A DNA stretch of 64,000 nucleotides, taken from Planctomycetota bacterium (lineage in GTDB: Bacteria; Planctomycetota; UBA8742; UBA2392). The stretch is from contig JAIOJA010000037.1 of assembly GCA_019912315.1 (NCBI GenBank), positions 1 to 64,000 on the forward strand, written 5' to 3'. The position numbers were made by a program, and so were the translations under genes. Below, piece by piece: positions 8,615-17,836 of this stretch. A model generated the notes under the pieces. It searched no databases. It was given only the letters and a program-made list of their open reading frames with translations, and was not told the origin of the DNA. The first letter of the stretch is position 1; each line of letters starts with the position of its first letter.

Positions 8615-9799
8615 ATGGCCATCACCCTGAATCAACTCATGGACTTCATGGTCGCGCAGGGCGCCAGCGACTTGCACTGTGCGGTCGGGCGAAAGCCTGT
8701 CATCCGCAAGTCCGGGCACCTCAAGGACGTCAACGCGCCGGAGCTCACGGCCGCCGACACCATCCGCCTGGTCAAGGAAATCGCCCCCGAAAAGAACATG
8801 AAAGAGTTGCAGGAAAACGGCAGCACGGACTGGGGACACGCCTTCGGCGACAAGGCCCGCTTTCGCTGCGCCGCCTTCAAGCAGAAGAATCAGGTCGGCA
8901 TGGTCATGCGCCAGATTCCGAACCGCCTGCTGACGTTTGAGCAGATCGGGCTGCCTGAAAACACCAAGCGCCTGCTGGACCGCCCCCGCGGTCTGATTCT
9001 CGTGACGGGCCCCACCGGCTCGGGCAAGACCACCACGCTAGCCACGATGATCGACTGGATTAACACGAATATCGACCACCACATCATTACGGTCGAGGAC
9101 CCGATCGAGTACTACCACCAGCACAAGAAGTCGATCATCACCCAGCGCGAACTCGGCAACGACGTGCCGAGCTTCGCCGAGGGTCTGCGCAGGGCGTTGC
9201 GCCAGGACCCGGACGTGATCCTGGTCGGCGAAATGCGCGACCTCGAAACCATCGGCGCCGCCATCACCGCCGCAGAAACCGGGCACCTTGTGTTCGGTAC
9301 GCTGCATACCACCGGCGCCACACGCACGGTTGATCGTATTATCGACGCCTTCCCGACCAACCAGCAGGAGCAGGTCCGCGCCCAGCTTGCGGTTTCCATG
9401 ATCGCGTGCATCAGCCAGGCCATCATGCCGAAGGTCGGCGGCGGGCTGATTGCGGCCTTCGAGGTCATGGTCAGCACCAGCGCCGTAGAAAACCTGATTC
9501 GCGAAGCCAAGACCTACCAACTGAACTCGGTGATCCAGACCGGCAAGAAGGAAGGCATGGTGCTGCTGGACGATTACCTGTGGGACCTCTGGAACGCCCA
9601 GAAAATCACGCGCCTCGATATGTTCCGTAAGGCCAGCAACGTCAAGGAATTGCGCGAAAAGTACGACGCCTTCCGCCGCGGCAAGGGCAAACTCTGGGAT
9701 GACGCCCTGGTGGCGGAGGAAGAAGCCAAGATCAGCGGCGCGGTCGCCGCGCCGCCGGCCGCTGCTGCTGCTGCTGCCTCACAACGTCGCGCCAACTAA
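8615..9799 (+). CDS. pilT: PilT-type retraction ATPase
   Basis: PilT is a hexameric AAA-like ATPase that drives retraction of type IV pili (twitching) from the cytoplasmic side of the inner membrane. Walker A GPTGSGKTTT is at about residues 132-141. The Asp box region with DPIEYYH, Walker B DVILVGEMRDLET and the His box GHLVFGTLHTTGA are all present, as is the PilT-typical stretch VDRIIDAFPTNQQEQVRAQLA. The C-terminus ends in an alanine-rich tail. The gene sits 33 bases upstream of pilB, so the two are probably co-transcribed. Confidence 0.93.
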   Translation: MAITLNQLMDFMVAQGASDLHCAVGRKPVIRKSGHLKDVNAPELTAADTIRLVKEIAPEKNMKELQENGSTDWGHAFGDKARFRCAAFKQKNQVGMVMRQIPNRLLTFEQIGLPENTKRLLDRPRGLILVTGPTGSGKTTTLATMIDWINTNIDHHIITVEDPIEYYHQHKKSIITQRELGNDVPSFAEGLRRALRQDPDVILVGEMRDLETIGAAITAAETGHLVFGTLHTTGATRTVDRIIDAFPTNQQEQVRAQLAVSMIACISQAIMPKVGGGLIAAFEVMVSTSAVENLIREAKTYQLNSVIQTGKKEGMVLLDDYLWDLWNAQKITRLDMFRKASNVKELREKYDAFRRGKGKLWDDALVAEEEAKISGAVAAPPAAAAAAASQRRAN

Positions 9800-9832
9800 C
9801 GTAGGATACACGCAACAGGACGGAGCATTCCC

Positions 9833-11554
9833 ATGGCCAAACGCCGCAAGCTGCTGGGGCAGATATTAAAGGAAATCGAACTCGTCACCGAGGGTGATAT
9901 CCAGGAAGCCTTGGCCCGCCAGAAGAAAGAGGGCGGGCTGATCGGCAAGATCCTCGTCGGCATGGGCTGCTGCTCCGAGGGCGACATCACCATGGCGCTC
10001 GCGGCCCAGAACGACATGAACTTCGTTGATTTGAGTGAGCTCGACATCCCCATCGAGCTGCTTGACCTGGTCACCGAAGCCCAGGCCCACACCTACCGCG
10101 TGATTCCGCTCGAATTCGACAGTGACACCAAGACTCTGGTGATCGCCATGGACGATCCCACCAAGATCGTCGTGTTCGACGAGCTGCAGTTCGCGCTACA
10201 AAGCAAGATTCCCGGCGTACGCATTCATGGTGCCCTGGCCAGCGCCGAGGACATCGACAGTGCCTTGCAGAACTTCTACACGGAAGGCGGAGGCAAGGGC
10301 GGCTACGAAGATGACGACTTGGCCGAGTTCATTGAAGAAGGGCAGTACAAGAAGGACGCCGTAACCCTCGATGCCGACGAAGCGGACGCGCCAGCCGTCG
10401 TGAAGCTGCTCAATTTCCTGCTTGCGACCGCAATTCGTGACCGCAGCAGTGACATTCACCTTGAGCCCTTCGAGGACCGCTTCCAGGTGCGCTATCGCGT
10501 GGACGGCGCCCTGCTTGCCATGGAGAACCCGCCCAAAGAGCTGGCCCCGTCGTTGATCAGCCGCATCAAGGTGCTCAGCAAACTGGACATCGCCGAGACG
10601 CGCCTGCCGCAGGACGGACGCATTGAGCTGGTGCTGGAGGGTCGCAGCGTTGACTTGCGCGTAAGCACGCTGCCGACAATGTTCGGTGAGAGTTGCGTGA
10701 TGCGTATTCTCGACCGCAGCAACGTCAGCCTTGATCTCGACAACCTTGGCATGAGACCCGAGGACAACGAGATGATCAAAGCCCTGATCGCCAAGCCTAA
10801 CGGCATCGTGCTGGTTACGGGCCCCACGGGCTCCGGCAAGACCACCACGCTGTACTCGTGCCTCAACTACATGAACAGCCCGAACATCAAGATCATCACC
10901 ACGGAAGACCCCGTGGAATACGACCTGCCGGGCGTCATGCAGTGCCAGGTGAACGAAGAAGTCGGGCTGACCTACGGGGCCGCACTGCGTTCCATTCTGC
11001 GCCAGGACCCGGACATGATCCTGGTGGGCGAAATTCGCGACCGCGAAACCGGCGGCATCGCGGTAGAAGCGGCCCTCACAGGCCACTTGGTACTCAGCAC
11101 CCTTCACACCAACGACGCGCCCAGCGCCACCACCCGTATGCTTGATCTCGGGCTGGAGAGTTTCCTGATCGCTGCGACGCTTGAGGCGATCGTCGCTCAG
11201 CGCCTCGTGCGCAAGATCTGCAACAACTGCAAGGACTACTACGAGCCCGAGGCAGAACATGCCATGGAACTCGGACTGCGTCCCGAGGCCATCGCTGGCA
11301 AGAAGTTCGCCTACGGCAAGGGTTGCTCGCGCTGCAACTCCACTGGCTACAAGGGTCGCATGGCACTGTACGAAATGTTCCGTATCAACGATGAAATCAA
11401 GCAGATGATCATGGACGACGCCAACGTTGCCGCGTTGCGTGAGGCCGGTCGCCGCCACGGTATGCGCACCCTGCGCGAGTCGGGACAGCTTGCGATCTAT
11501 GATTGCGCGACGAGCATCGACGAGGTGATGCGCGAAACGCTGGTCATGGAATAA
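9833..11554 (+). CDS. pilB: PilB/GspE-type assembly ATPase
   Basis: This is the extension ATPase of type IV pili or type II secretion (the two families are hard to separate by sequence). The N-terminal MshEN/GspE_N domain covers about residues 1-150, and the catalytic core has Walker A GPTGSGKTTT at about 329-338 and Walker B DMILVGEIRDRETG. The tetracysteine zinc motif CNNC ... CSRC is at about 462-500, characteristic of PilB/GspE and absent from PilT. Pairing with pilT argues for a pilus role. No pilC or pilin gene is in the window, although a GspC-like PDZ protein occurs at 39896. Confidence 0.92.
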   Translation: MAKRRKLLGQILKEIELVTEGDIQEALARQKKEGGLIGKILVGMGCCSEGDITMALAAQNDMNFVDLSELDIPIELLDLVTEAQAHTYRVIPLEFDSDTKTLVIAMDDPTKIVVFDELQFALQSKIPGVRIHGALASAEDIDSALQNFYTEGGGKGGYEDDDLAEFIEEGQYKKDAVTLDADEADAPAVVKLLNFLLATAIRDRSSDIHLEPFEDRFQVRYRVDGALLAMENPPKELAPSLISRIKVLSKLDIAETRLPQDGRIELVLEGRSVDLRVSTLPTMFGESCVMRILDRSNVSLDLDNLGMRPEDNEMIKALIAKPNGIVLVTGPTGSGKTTTLYSCLNYMNSPNIKIITTEDPVEYDLPGVMQCQVNEEVGLTYGAALRSILRQDPDMILVGEIRDRETGGIAVEAALTGHLVLSTLHTNDAPSATTRMLDLGLESFLIAATLEAIVAQRLVRKICNNCKDYYEPEAEHAMELGLRPEAIAGKKFAYGKGCSRCNSTGYKGRMALYEMFRINDEIKQMIMDDANVAALREAGRRHGMRTLRESGQLAIYDCATSIDEVMRETLVME

Positions 11555-11615
11555 GTCAGGTTCCAGAGGATCGCCAGCGGCGATGTTTGCTGGGTCTTGT
11601 CCTGCAAGACCGCAA

Positions 11616-11710
11616 AGGTTTCAGGGGTCAGGGCGAGAAGTTCCGCGCCCCACTGAATCCTGACCCCTGCTTTTCCCTGAAACCTGACACCTGAAACCTG
11701 TAACCTGAAT
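11616..11710 (+). repeat. CCTGAAA-type heptamer repeat element
   Basis: Degenerate heptamers run in tandem before the next start codon: CCTGAAA, CCTGACA, CCTGAAA, CCTGTAA, CCTGAAT (11676-11710). The left side holds the reverse complement (AGGTTTCAGGGGTCAGG at 11616-11632), which can pair with CCTGACCCCTG at 11659-11669 and with CCTGAAACCT. The array abuts the ATG of the DUF445 gene and replaces any ribosome binding site. It resembles the short tandemly repeated repetitive (STRR) heptamers known from cyanobacteria. Confidence 0.7.
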
Positions 11711-11713
11711 TCA

Positions 11714-12883
11714 ATGGCCGAATCCCCTAAATCTGCACACGGCAACGCGATTCTCGCCGCCACCGGGCTTACACTCGCGGCGCTCACGATCGCCGGTGCG
11801 GTGCTGCGTTACACTTTCGATGACGCACTGTGGACGCAGGTTTTCTTTGCCGTTTCCATCGGCGGACTGGTGGGTTTCTCGACCAACTGGGTTGCCATCA
11901 AGATGCTGTTTCACCCCCGCGTCCGTGTCTTCGGCGTGCAGGGTGTCGTGCCCTCGCGCCGCCTGGAACTCGCCCGCAGCGTTGGCATCACTCTCGAAGA
12001 GCACCTGATCAGCGGCGACCGTATGCACAAGCTGCTGGTCGGCAGTGGCGCGATCGACGAAGCCATGAACCGCCTAGCCGCCGGGCTGCCGCAACTGCTG
12101 GACGACCCCGACACGCGAGAGCTGGTGTCGCGCGAAGTCGGCAGCACGATCCAGGAAACCATGGGCGACGTGATCGTCGCCGCCAAGTCCAAGCTGAAGG
12201 AAAAAGCCCGTGGTAATTTCGCCGCCATTGTCGGCGGCGGAACCGCGGCCGCGTCCTTGGGCCCACTTGCCGGCGTGATGGCTGCCGGCGCAATTAAGAG
12301 CGGTATGCTGGACAGTATCGTCGACAAACTGATCGACAACATGGCCGATGAAATGCGCAAGGACGGCGGCATGGACGGCGCGGCCCGGGGCATCGTGAAA
12401 GCGTTGCCGGCGCGGGCCGAAGAGATTCTTTCGGACAGGAAGCTGCGCGCGAAACTGAGCGAAGTCTTCGGCGGAATGGCCGAGGAACTGGTGAACGCGA
12501 TCGACGTGGCCGGGCTGATCGAGCAGGAACTGCTCGCCCGCGACGAAGGCGAACTGGAAGCGCTGATCGACCGTGTCGCCGCCAACGAGCTGAGCTTCAT
12601 CCAAGTGGCGGGCGGCGGGCTCGGCATGGTGGCAGGGCTGGCGCTGGTCTGGCCGTGGCTGTTGATCCCCATCGCGGGAGTGTTCGGCATCATGGTGCTG
12701 GTGGCGCGCATGGCAGAAAAGAAACACGCCCTGAGGCGCGAAGCCGAGCAGTTCGCCGACGCGGTCGTGCAGCACGTACCAGCGCAGCCCGAGTTGCCAG
12801 CGCCGCATGACCATCCGGAGCAGATGCCTGCACCCGAAGAGTCTGAGCCGGTAAGCGCATCCACCGAAAGCGAATCGTCCTGA
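11714..12883 (+). CDS. DUF445 family membrane protein
   Basis: The first 75 residues contain two membrane segments and the family's characteristic stretch VGFSTNWVAIKMLFHPR. The long amphipathic middle has repeated helical segments (for example MNRLAAGLPQLL, ELVSREVGSTIQE), and a C-terminal membrane region (about 305-335, GGGLGMVAGLALVWPWLLIPIAGVF split by Pro) precedes a Pro/Glu-rich tail. Members of DUF445 are inner-membrane proteins of unknown function. The start codon directly follows a heptamer repeat array, with no Shine-Dalgarno visible, so translation may depend on an unusual leader. It follows pilB by 159 bases on the same strand but need not be part of the pilus operon. Confidence 0.85.
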   Translation: MAESPKSAHGNAILAATGLTLAALTIAGAVLRYTFDDALWTQVFFAVSIGGLVGFSTNWVAIKMLFHPRVRVFGVQGVVPSRRLELARSVGITLEEHLISGDRMHKLLVGSGAIDEAMNRLAAGLPQLLDDPDTRELVSREVGSTIQETMGDVIVAAKSKLKEKARGNFAAIVGGGTAAASLGPLAGVMAAGAIKSGMLDSIVDKLIDNMADEMRKDGGMDGAARGIVKALPARAEEILSDRKLRAKLSEVFGGMAEELVNAIDVAGLIEQELLARDEGELEALIDRVAANELSFIQVAGGGLGMVAGLALVWPWLLIPIAGVFGIMVLVARMAEKKHALRREAEQFADAVVQHVPAQPELPAPHDHPEQMPAPEESEPVSASTESESS

Positions 12884-12911
12884 TTGGAGCGCGAAGCGTG
12901 AGCGAGCGGCA

Positions 12912-12948
12912 GTCGCCGAAGGCGACACCACTTCGTCGCTTCGCGACG
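12912..12948. terminator. paired hairpins between convergent genes
   Basis: Two perfect hairpins, GTCGCC-GAA-GGCGAC and CGTCGC-TTC-GCGACG, occupy the 75-base gap between the convergent DUF445 and DUF3047 genes. No clear T run follows on either strand. They probably act as a bidirectional transcription end (inference). Confidence 0.4.
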
Positions 12949-12958
12949 CCCCCCTCGC

Positions 12959-13906
12959 TTACCTTGAATCGGCTTCCGATTCATCGGCAAGTTCGACCTT
13001 GTCGAATGCTTCGGGCTCCAAGACCTTCGAGTTTCGCCGAAGCCAGAACCAGACACCGGCTGTGCCTGCGGCGGTTACGCCGGCCACTGCGACGATGATC
13101 CAGACTAACGGGGGTGCGCGCCGATCGGGTGGGGCGGGCAGGACGCGCCGGAATTGCTCGTAGGCCTCTGGCGGGTAGACGGTGATGTCGTCAAACCAAG
13201 CATGGGCCCTCACTTTCATGCGATGGCTGTCGCAGCCAAGCCCTAAGGCCATCACGGGCGGGGCGGGCTCGCGGAAGACGGCCTGGTAGTCGCCGGCGAT
13301 GTCGCGCACTTCGTGGAACCAGCCTTCGCCCTTCGTGCGCAGATTGATCACGACAATGCGCCCTTCACCGAAGGTCGCATCCACGGCCTCCGTCGACGAT
13401 AGATCACCCCCGAACGTATAGCAGATCGCTCGCGAAGGCGGCGTCACGCCGGTGGCGTCCCCGACTTTCTTGCGCCAGCTGAGCGCGGCGGGCCCGGCGT
13501 CGTCCCAGCCGGCGTCGAAGCCCACCAGCAGGCGGGCGGGGAAGTTGTCGAACTCGGGGGAGAACGGGCTGGATGCGTCAAACGTGCGCGCAACTTTCCA
13601 GCGCCATGCAATCAACGGCTCGGCGGTGGGGTCGAAGTCGAAGGCGCGCCACAGCAGCCCGGCACTTGAATCGCTCGACAGTTGCAGCACTCCATCGACG
13701 ACAGCGTGCCGCAATGGATGGATCGAACCTTGAACGTTGTACAGCTTCCAGTGCTCAGCCGCACTTTCGTCCGGAAAGTCATCCAGTACGCGACCCTTGA
13801 TCGGCACGGCGGGCGGTACGTCCAGCGCCTCCGTGGTAACGGCATGGCGGGACTGCTGACCGGTGCAGCCCGCGACGAGCAGTAACAATACCAGCCAACG
13901 CTTCAT
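12959..13906 (-). CDS. DUF3047-like lipoprotein with C-terminal membrane segment
   Basis: The N-terminus MKRWLVLLLLVAGC is a lipoprotein signal with lipobox VAGC. The start at 13906 is chosen for this reason over an upstream GTG at 13936. The body, with IAWRWKVARTFDAS, FPARLLVGFDAGWDD and AICYTFGGD, matches the DUF3047 pattern of beta-sandwich exported proteins of unknown function. A C-terminal hydrophobic segment (VWIIVAVAGVTAAGTAGVW) followed by basic residues looks like a membrane anchor, which is odd in a protein already predicted to carry lipid. It lies downstream of the sigma factor operon on the same strand, 69 bases after the 851-residue protein, and may belong to that operon. Confidence 0.75.
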   Translation of the reverse strand: MKRWLVLLLLVAGCTGQQSRHAVTTEALDVPPAVPIKGRVLDDFPDESAAEHWKLYNVQGSIHPLRHAVVDGVLQLSSDSSAGLLWRAFDFDPTAEPLIAWRWKVARTFDASSPFSPEFDNFPARLLVGFDAGWDDAGPAALSWRKKVGDATGVTPPSRAICYTFGGDLSSTEAVDATFGEGRIVVINLRTKGEGWFHEVRDIAGDYQAVFREPAPPVMALGLGCDSHRMKVRAHAWFDDITVYPPEAYEQFRRVLPAPPDRRAPPLVWIIVAVAGVTAAGTAGVWFWLRRNSKVLEPEAFDKVELADESEADSR

Positions 13907-13975
13907 GCCCGCAGTTTCACTCAATCTGGAAACCACGAAAGCACCAATCCGCGAATTGCACGCCCCCTGCAGCGA

Positions 13976-16531
13976 TCAGTCGGGGTTTACTTCGTCCTTC
14001 ACGCCGTCGTTGGTTTCCTTCTGGTCGTTCAGCAGGTTGCGGAAGCCGTGCAGGATGTCGTCCAGCCCCTCCCACTTCTTCACCTGTTCCTGAACGGCCT
14101 CGATGATGTCCGCGCTCAGGCGCTGCTGCTTTTGAAGCTCGACAAGAATCTCGCGCCGCTCGTTGGGCTTCATCCCCACTTCCAGCACGCTTTCAAACAG
14201 CGCCCGCGAGCGCTCCATGCTGCCTGGGGTGAACAGCCCCGTTTCCTGCAGCAGGCGCCCGAAGGCGGCCGGGTTGAAATTGGCGTCGGGCCTGGCGCGC
14301 GGAAGTTCGAGTTTCAAGTTGGCAATCAGATCGCCCGTATGACGCGGGACGTCCGCCTCATCGGCCTCCTCGAGGCGCACCAGGGGCGAGTTCAAGCGCT
14401 GTTGCAGGTCGCGTTCCGCGGCGCCGATCGCCAGCAGCATCCGCACGGCCTGGATGCGGGACTCCTGCGGCTTGTTCTGATCTTCGCGCTCAAGAAAGTT
14501 GTAGCGGTACACCTGAGCGAACACTCCGAAGCGGCTGAGTACAACTTCCGCATCACGTAGCAACTGGTTCTGGCGCTTGTAGGCTTCATCCAGGTCATTG
14601 CGCAGGCGCGAGCCCTCCTCATCGCGGAAGTCGAGCAGGTTGGCCTTTTCCAGCGTTTCGCGGGTGGTGGTGATCAGGTCGTCCTGCAGGCTGGCCATGC
14701 CGCTGATCGTGGTCTTGGTCTGGCGAATCTGGCTGCTGACCTTGGCCCGCAACTCGTCCATTTCATACAGCTCGTAGGTCAGAATGGTGTGGTGCTTGCT
14801 GCCCTGGAACTGTGGCGGCGATTCCTCATCGACCTTCACCTGGTTCAGGTCAAAGCCCTGCACGTATATCTGCACGGCTGGCCGCGTGCCGGCCGGTATG
14901 CGCTCGTCACCGATCAGTCTGGCGAAGTCGAGTGTGAAATCCGTGCGGACTTCCTTCAGCGGCTTTGTTTCCAGGTGCTTGAAAGACTCCGCGAAGGGCA
15001 GGTACTCGCGGAACTCGGTTTCGATCTGGAACCGCCAGAACAGTTTCGCGGCGCCGATGCCGTAGTCATCCACCAGTTCGAGCTCGATGGGCAGCACGGC
15101 ATCTTTGGTGATGTATACCAACTGGTTTGAAACCAGCGGGTCGCCGCTGAACAACACGCGGACGGTGGGTGCGGTGTCCTCCTTCACCTGCATCAGGTCG
15201 CCGATCGTACGGCTGTTTTCGATGCCCTGGTCATCCACCAGCTTCAGGCGGTAGCGCGACATGCCGAGGCGCAAAGCCGGGATGCGCGTTTTGTAGTGGT
15301 TGGCACCGGCGCCCTGGTCCGTGTCGATGGCAAACCGCTCGCTGCTGCCGACATTGTAATCCACGGTCAGTATGGCGGCGTCGGGGCCCTCAAGCTTGAG
15401 GGGCTTTGTCGTGCTGAACTTGAACTCGACCTCCGTGCCCGCGACGGCGTCAATCGGCAGGTCCTGCGTCGTGTGCGACGGTATCACCAAGTATTCGGGG
15501 TACTTGAAGGTCAGCTCAAGGGGGCTGTCGAGTTCGGGCGCGGGGATCACACGAAGGGTGTACGGCCCGGCCACCGCGTCGCCCGCCTTGACGGTGATCT
15601 GCTCAAGGGGATTGATGATGCTCATCTTGTTGTAAGAAAAGAACACGGACTCCGTGTCGTCGGCACCCATGGTCGTGCTGCGCTCCATCGGGCGGGTGAT
15701 TTCACGCCCCACCTGTACGTAGCGCCCGGACTGCGGGTCTTTCTGGAAGGTGCTGATGACGATTTCGGCCTTGTCGGGTGTTTTGCCGCTTGGCCTGGCA
15801 ATGAAGCGCAGGTCGCTGTTGGCGGCGACTTCGTAAACGCCGGTTACGCCGAGCTCGTCGATGCGTTCCTCTGGGTCGAAGGTGAAGTTGATGACAAGGT
15901 CTTCGCTGGTCGGGTACTGCGACACCTGGTCGCGGGTAAGCACCAGCACCTCGAGCTGTGTCTGCGTCGGCCATTCCGGGCCGCCGCCAAGGGCGCGTTT
16001 GACCCACGTGCTCATGCTGTCGCGCGCAAACCAGGCGTGCCCGAACAGCAACACCATCGCCAGTAGACTGCCGGTCACCATGTACAGCAGGCGGCGTGAC
16101 GCCACGGCTTCGTTGAATTGGAGGCGCCCGGCGATGTCAAAGGACTCACCCACGACGACGCGAATCATGTCCTCGCTGGCGGCGTCCTTGTAGCGTTCCT
16201 GATTCTTCAGCATCTGGAGCGAGCTGATCAGGCGGTCGTTCAAAAGCGGGTACTCGCGCTCGACCAGCAGCGCCAGGTCTTCATCGCTGAGCGTCCGCGT
16301 GAGGGGGTAAATCAGCGAACGAACCGCGACTACCAGCAGAATCACAATCGCCACGACCAGGAACGCCAGGCGGATCCCGCCCGGCAGCTTGAGCAGCAGG
16401 TCGGTGTAATACAGCCACAGGGTCAGCCCGGCCGCCCAGATGGTCAGCTTGGCCAGCCCCCACGAGAAGAACATCAGGCGGATGTGCCCGCGAAGCTGTC
16501 CGAGTTTTTTCTCAATCAGGGTCAGACTCAT
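13976..16531 (-). CDS. large membrane protein of the sigma / anti-sigma operon (DUF4175-like layout)
   Basis: This is an 851-residue protein with two N-terminal membrane segments (about 28-48 and 54-74) and a third at about 149-167. A long extracytoplasmic stretch with Ig-like beta character follows (LELTFKYPEYLVIPSHT, PTVRVLFSGDPL), then a C-terminal coiled-coil-rich region with many Glu/Arg/Gln residues. The layout recalls DUF4175-type proteins, but I cannot confirm membership. It begins exactly one base before the stop of the FecR-like anti-sigma gene, so the two are translationally linked. It may be a membrane or surface component controlled by, or feeding signal into, the sigma factor. 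Function unknown. Confidence 0.75.
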   Translation of the reverse strand: MSLTLIEKKLGQLRGHIRLMFFSWGLAKLTIWAAGLTLWLYYTDLLLKLPGGIRLAFLVVAIVILLVVAVRSLIYPLTRTLSDEDLALLVEREYPLLNDRLISSLQMLKNQERYKDAASEDMIRVVVGESFDIAGRLQFNEAVASRRLLYMVTGSLLAMVLLFGHAWFARDSMSTWVKRALGGGPEWPTQTQLEVLVLTRDQVSQYPTSEDLVINFTFDPEERIDELGVTGVYEVAANSDLRFIARPSGKTPDKAEIVISTFQKDPQSGRYVQVGREITRPMERSTTMGADDTESVFFSYNKMSIINPLEQITVKAGDAVAGPYTLRVIPAPELDSPLELTFKYPEYLVIPSHTTQDLPIDAVAGTEVEFKFSTTKPLKLEGPDAAILTVDYNVGSSERFAIDTDQGAGANHYKTRIPALRLGMSRYRLKLVDDQGIENSRTIGDLMQVKEDTAPTVRVLFSGDPLVSNQLVYITKDAVLPIELELVDDYGIGAAKLFWRFQIETEFREYLPFAESFKHLETKPLKEVRTDFTLDFARLIGDERIPAGTRPAVQIYVQGFDLNQVKVDEESPPQFQGSKHHTILTYELYEMDELRAKVSSQIRQTKTTISGMASLQDDLITTTRETLEKANLLDFRDEEGSRLRNDLDEAYKRQNQLLRDAEVVLSRFGVFAQVYRYNFLEREDQNKPQESRIQAVRMLLAIGAAERDLQQRLNSPLVRLEEADEADVPRHTGDLIANLKLELPRARPDANFNPAAFGRLLQETGLFTPGSMERSRALFESVLEVGMKPNERREILVELQKQQRLSADIIEAVQEQVKKWEGLDDILHGFRNLLNDQKETNDGVKDEVNPD

Positions 16532-17836
16532 CTACCGTTTCCTCAGGTCCAGCTTCAGGTAATTGCTTTCAATCTGCATTCGTGCTTCGCCGGGCGGGCC
16601 GTACAGGTTGCCCTTGTAGGTGAGGATCAGCCAGTGTGTTACGGGCGGCGAGTTCTTGATCACCGACGAAACATCGAACCGGAACGTGTAGTACTCACCA
16701 GGGTCCAGCCAGACTTCGCCCGAGTGGTCCACGGACGGGTCCGCCATCGGGGTGACGGGCTGCGGGCGAATCAGGTTGTTCTCGGCCCATTTTTTGTCAG
16801 GCAGGTATTCCGATCCGTATGAGCCCGAGATCATGTACACCGGGCGCCCGAACGCGTCGCTGGCGTCAATGGCGCGGTTGACCTTCACGGGCACATAGCT
16901 GTCGTTCACAAGCGTCGCCTTGAGTACCTCGAGTTCGCCGGGAGTGGACTCGATCATCAGCTTCAGCAGCGGGCGCGGCGGGTTAGGCAACTGCCCCCGC
17001 TCGACCGAAGTACAACGCCCTTCGCCGATGACGAAGCCCTGGTCCGAGTCGAGCCCGTATACGCTTGCGCTGCCCTGCCCCACGGAAATCTGGGTTTCTA
17101 CGCCGTCGCGTGTGATGCCGATACTCAGCCCGCCCTGCTCGATTTCAACGCGGCAGTGCGGCGTAATTACCGTGAACGGGCCTTCGCCGATGCCGCCCGG
17201 TTGAATTTCGAGGCGCCGCATGAAGCCCGCGTCCAGCCTGGCCGTCCGGGTCTGCGTGAACCGGAACTTTGTGTTCTGGGCCAGCTCAATTGTTGAGTAC
17301 GTGTTGTTCACACCGGTCGGCAGCCAGACGTAGGCGTCGTAGGCCCCTGTGTCCGGCGGCTGATCGCCCTCCCGCCAGATGTGCAGCTCGGAGCTCTGGA
17401 CGACGGCGCGTCGCTCGCCAATGCTGAGCGACGGGTTGTGGTACATGATCTGCCCGATCACGTCCGGCGCGTCCGTGCCGACACCGGGGCGGCCCACGGC
17501 GATCAGCACCGCGATGGCCGTAATCCCGACCAGGAACGCCAGTATGAACGAACGTCGTGCCATCGCGTGGACGCCCGGAATTGCGCCCTGAAACTGGCCT
17601 TCCTTTTTCATGCGCGCGCTCAGGCGCTCAAAGCTGCCCCGACGCGGTGCGACTTTGCGGACCGCCTGGTGGATCTTCAGGTGTTGCCGGATTTCTTCGA
17701 GTTCTTCCTTTAATGCGGGCTCGCTCTCGATGCGCTTTTCGAGGCTTGTTTGCTGGTCGCTGTCCAGTTCACCCAGGGTGTAGCCAAGCAGGCTGACGCC
17801 GTGCAGGGGCTGTGTTGCGCGCTCGTCGTCAAGCAT
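16532..17836 (-). CDS. FecR-like anti-sigma factor
   Basis: The N-terminal 85 residues are a cytoplasmic helical anti-sigma region (LLGYTLGELDSDQQTSLEKRIESEPALKEELEEI). A single membrane segment follows at about 93-113 (SFILAFLVGITAIAVLIAVG). The periplasmic part carries a FecR-type beta domain (FTVITPHCRVEIEQGGLSIGI, TQISVGQGSASVYG) and a further C-terminal beta domain. Its ATG overlaps the last codons of the ECF sigma gene by 8 bases, the classic arrangement of a sigma factor and its membrane anti-sigma. No His-x3-Cys-x2-Cys zinc motif is present in the N-terminal region. The periplasmic signal is unknown. Confidence 0.85.
   Translation of the reverse strand: MLDDERATQPLHGVSLLGYTLGELDSDQQTSLEKRIESEPALKEELEEIRQHLKIHQAVRKVAPRRGSFERLSARMKKEGQFQGAIPGVHAMARRSFILAFLVGITAIAVLIAVGRPGVGTDAPDVIGQIMYHNPSLSIGERRAVVQSSELHIWREGDQPPDTGAYDAYVWLPTGVNNTYSTIELAQNTKFRFTQTRTARLDAGFMRRLEIQPGGIGEGPFTVITPHCRVEIEQGGLSIGITRDGVETQISVGQGSASVYGLDSDQGFVIGEGRCTSVERGQLPNPPRPLLKLMIESTPGELEVLKATLVNDSYVPVKVNRAIDASDAFGRPVYMISGSYGSEYLPDKKWAENNLIRPQPVTPMADPSVDHSGEVWLDPGEYYTFRFDVSSVIKNSPPVTHWLILTYKGNLYGPPGEARMQIESNYLKLDLRKR

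Noticed and set aside
10196-11458. 420-codon frame antisense to pilB
   Set aside because: pilB is certain from its Walker and zinc motifs; the antisense frame is a product of GC-rich codon bias.
11616-11710. CRISPR array
   Set aside because: Units are only 7 bases long, degenerate and without spacers; no cas genes.
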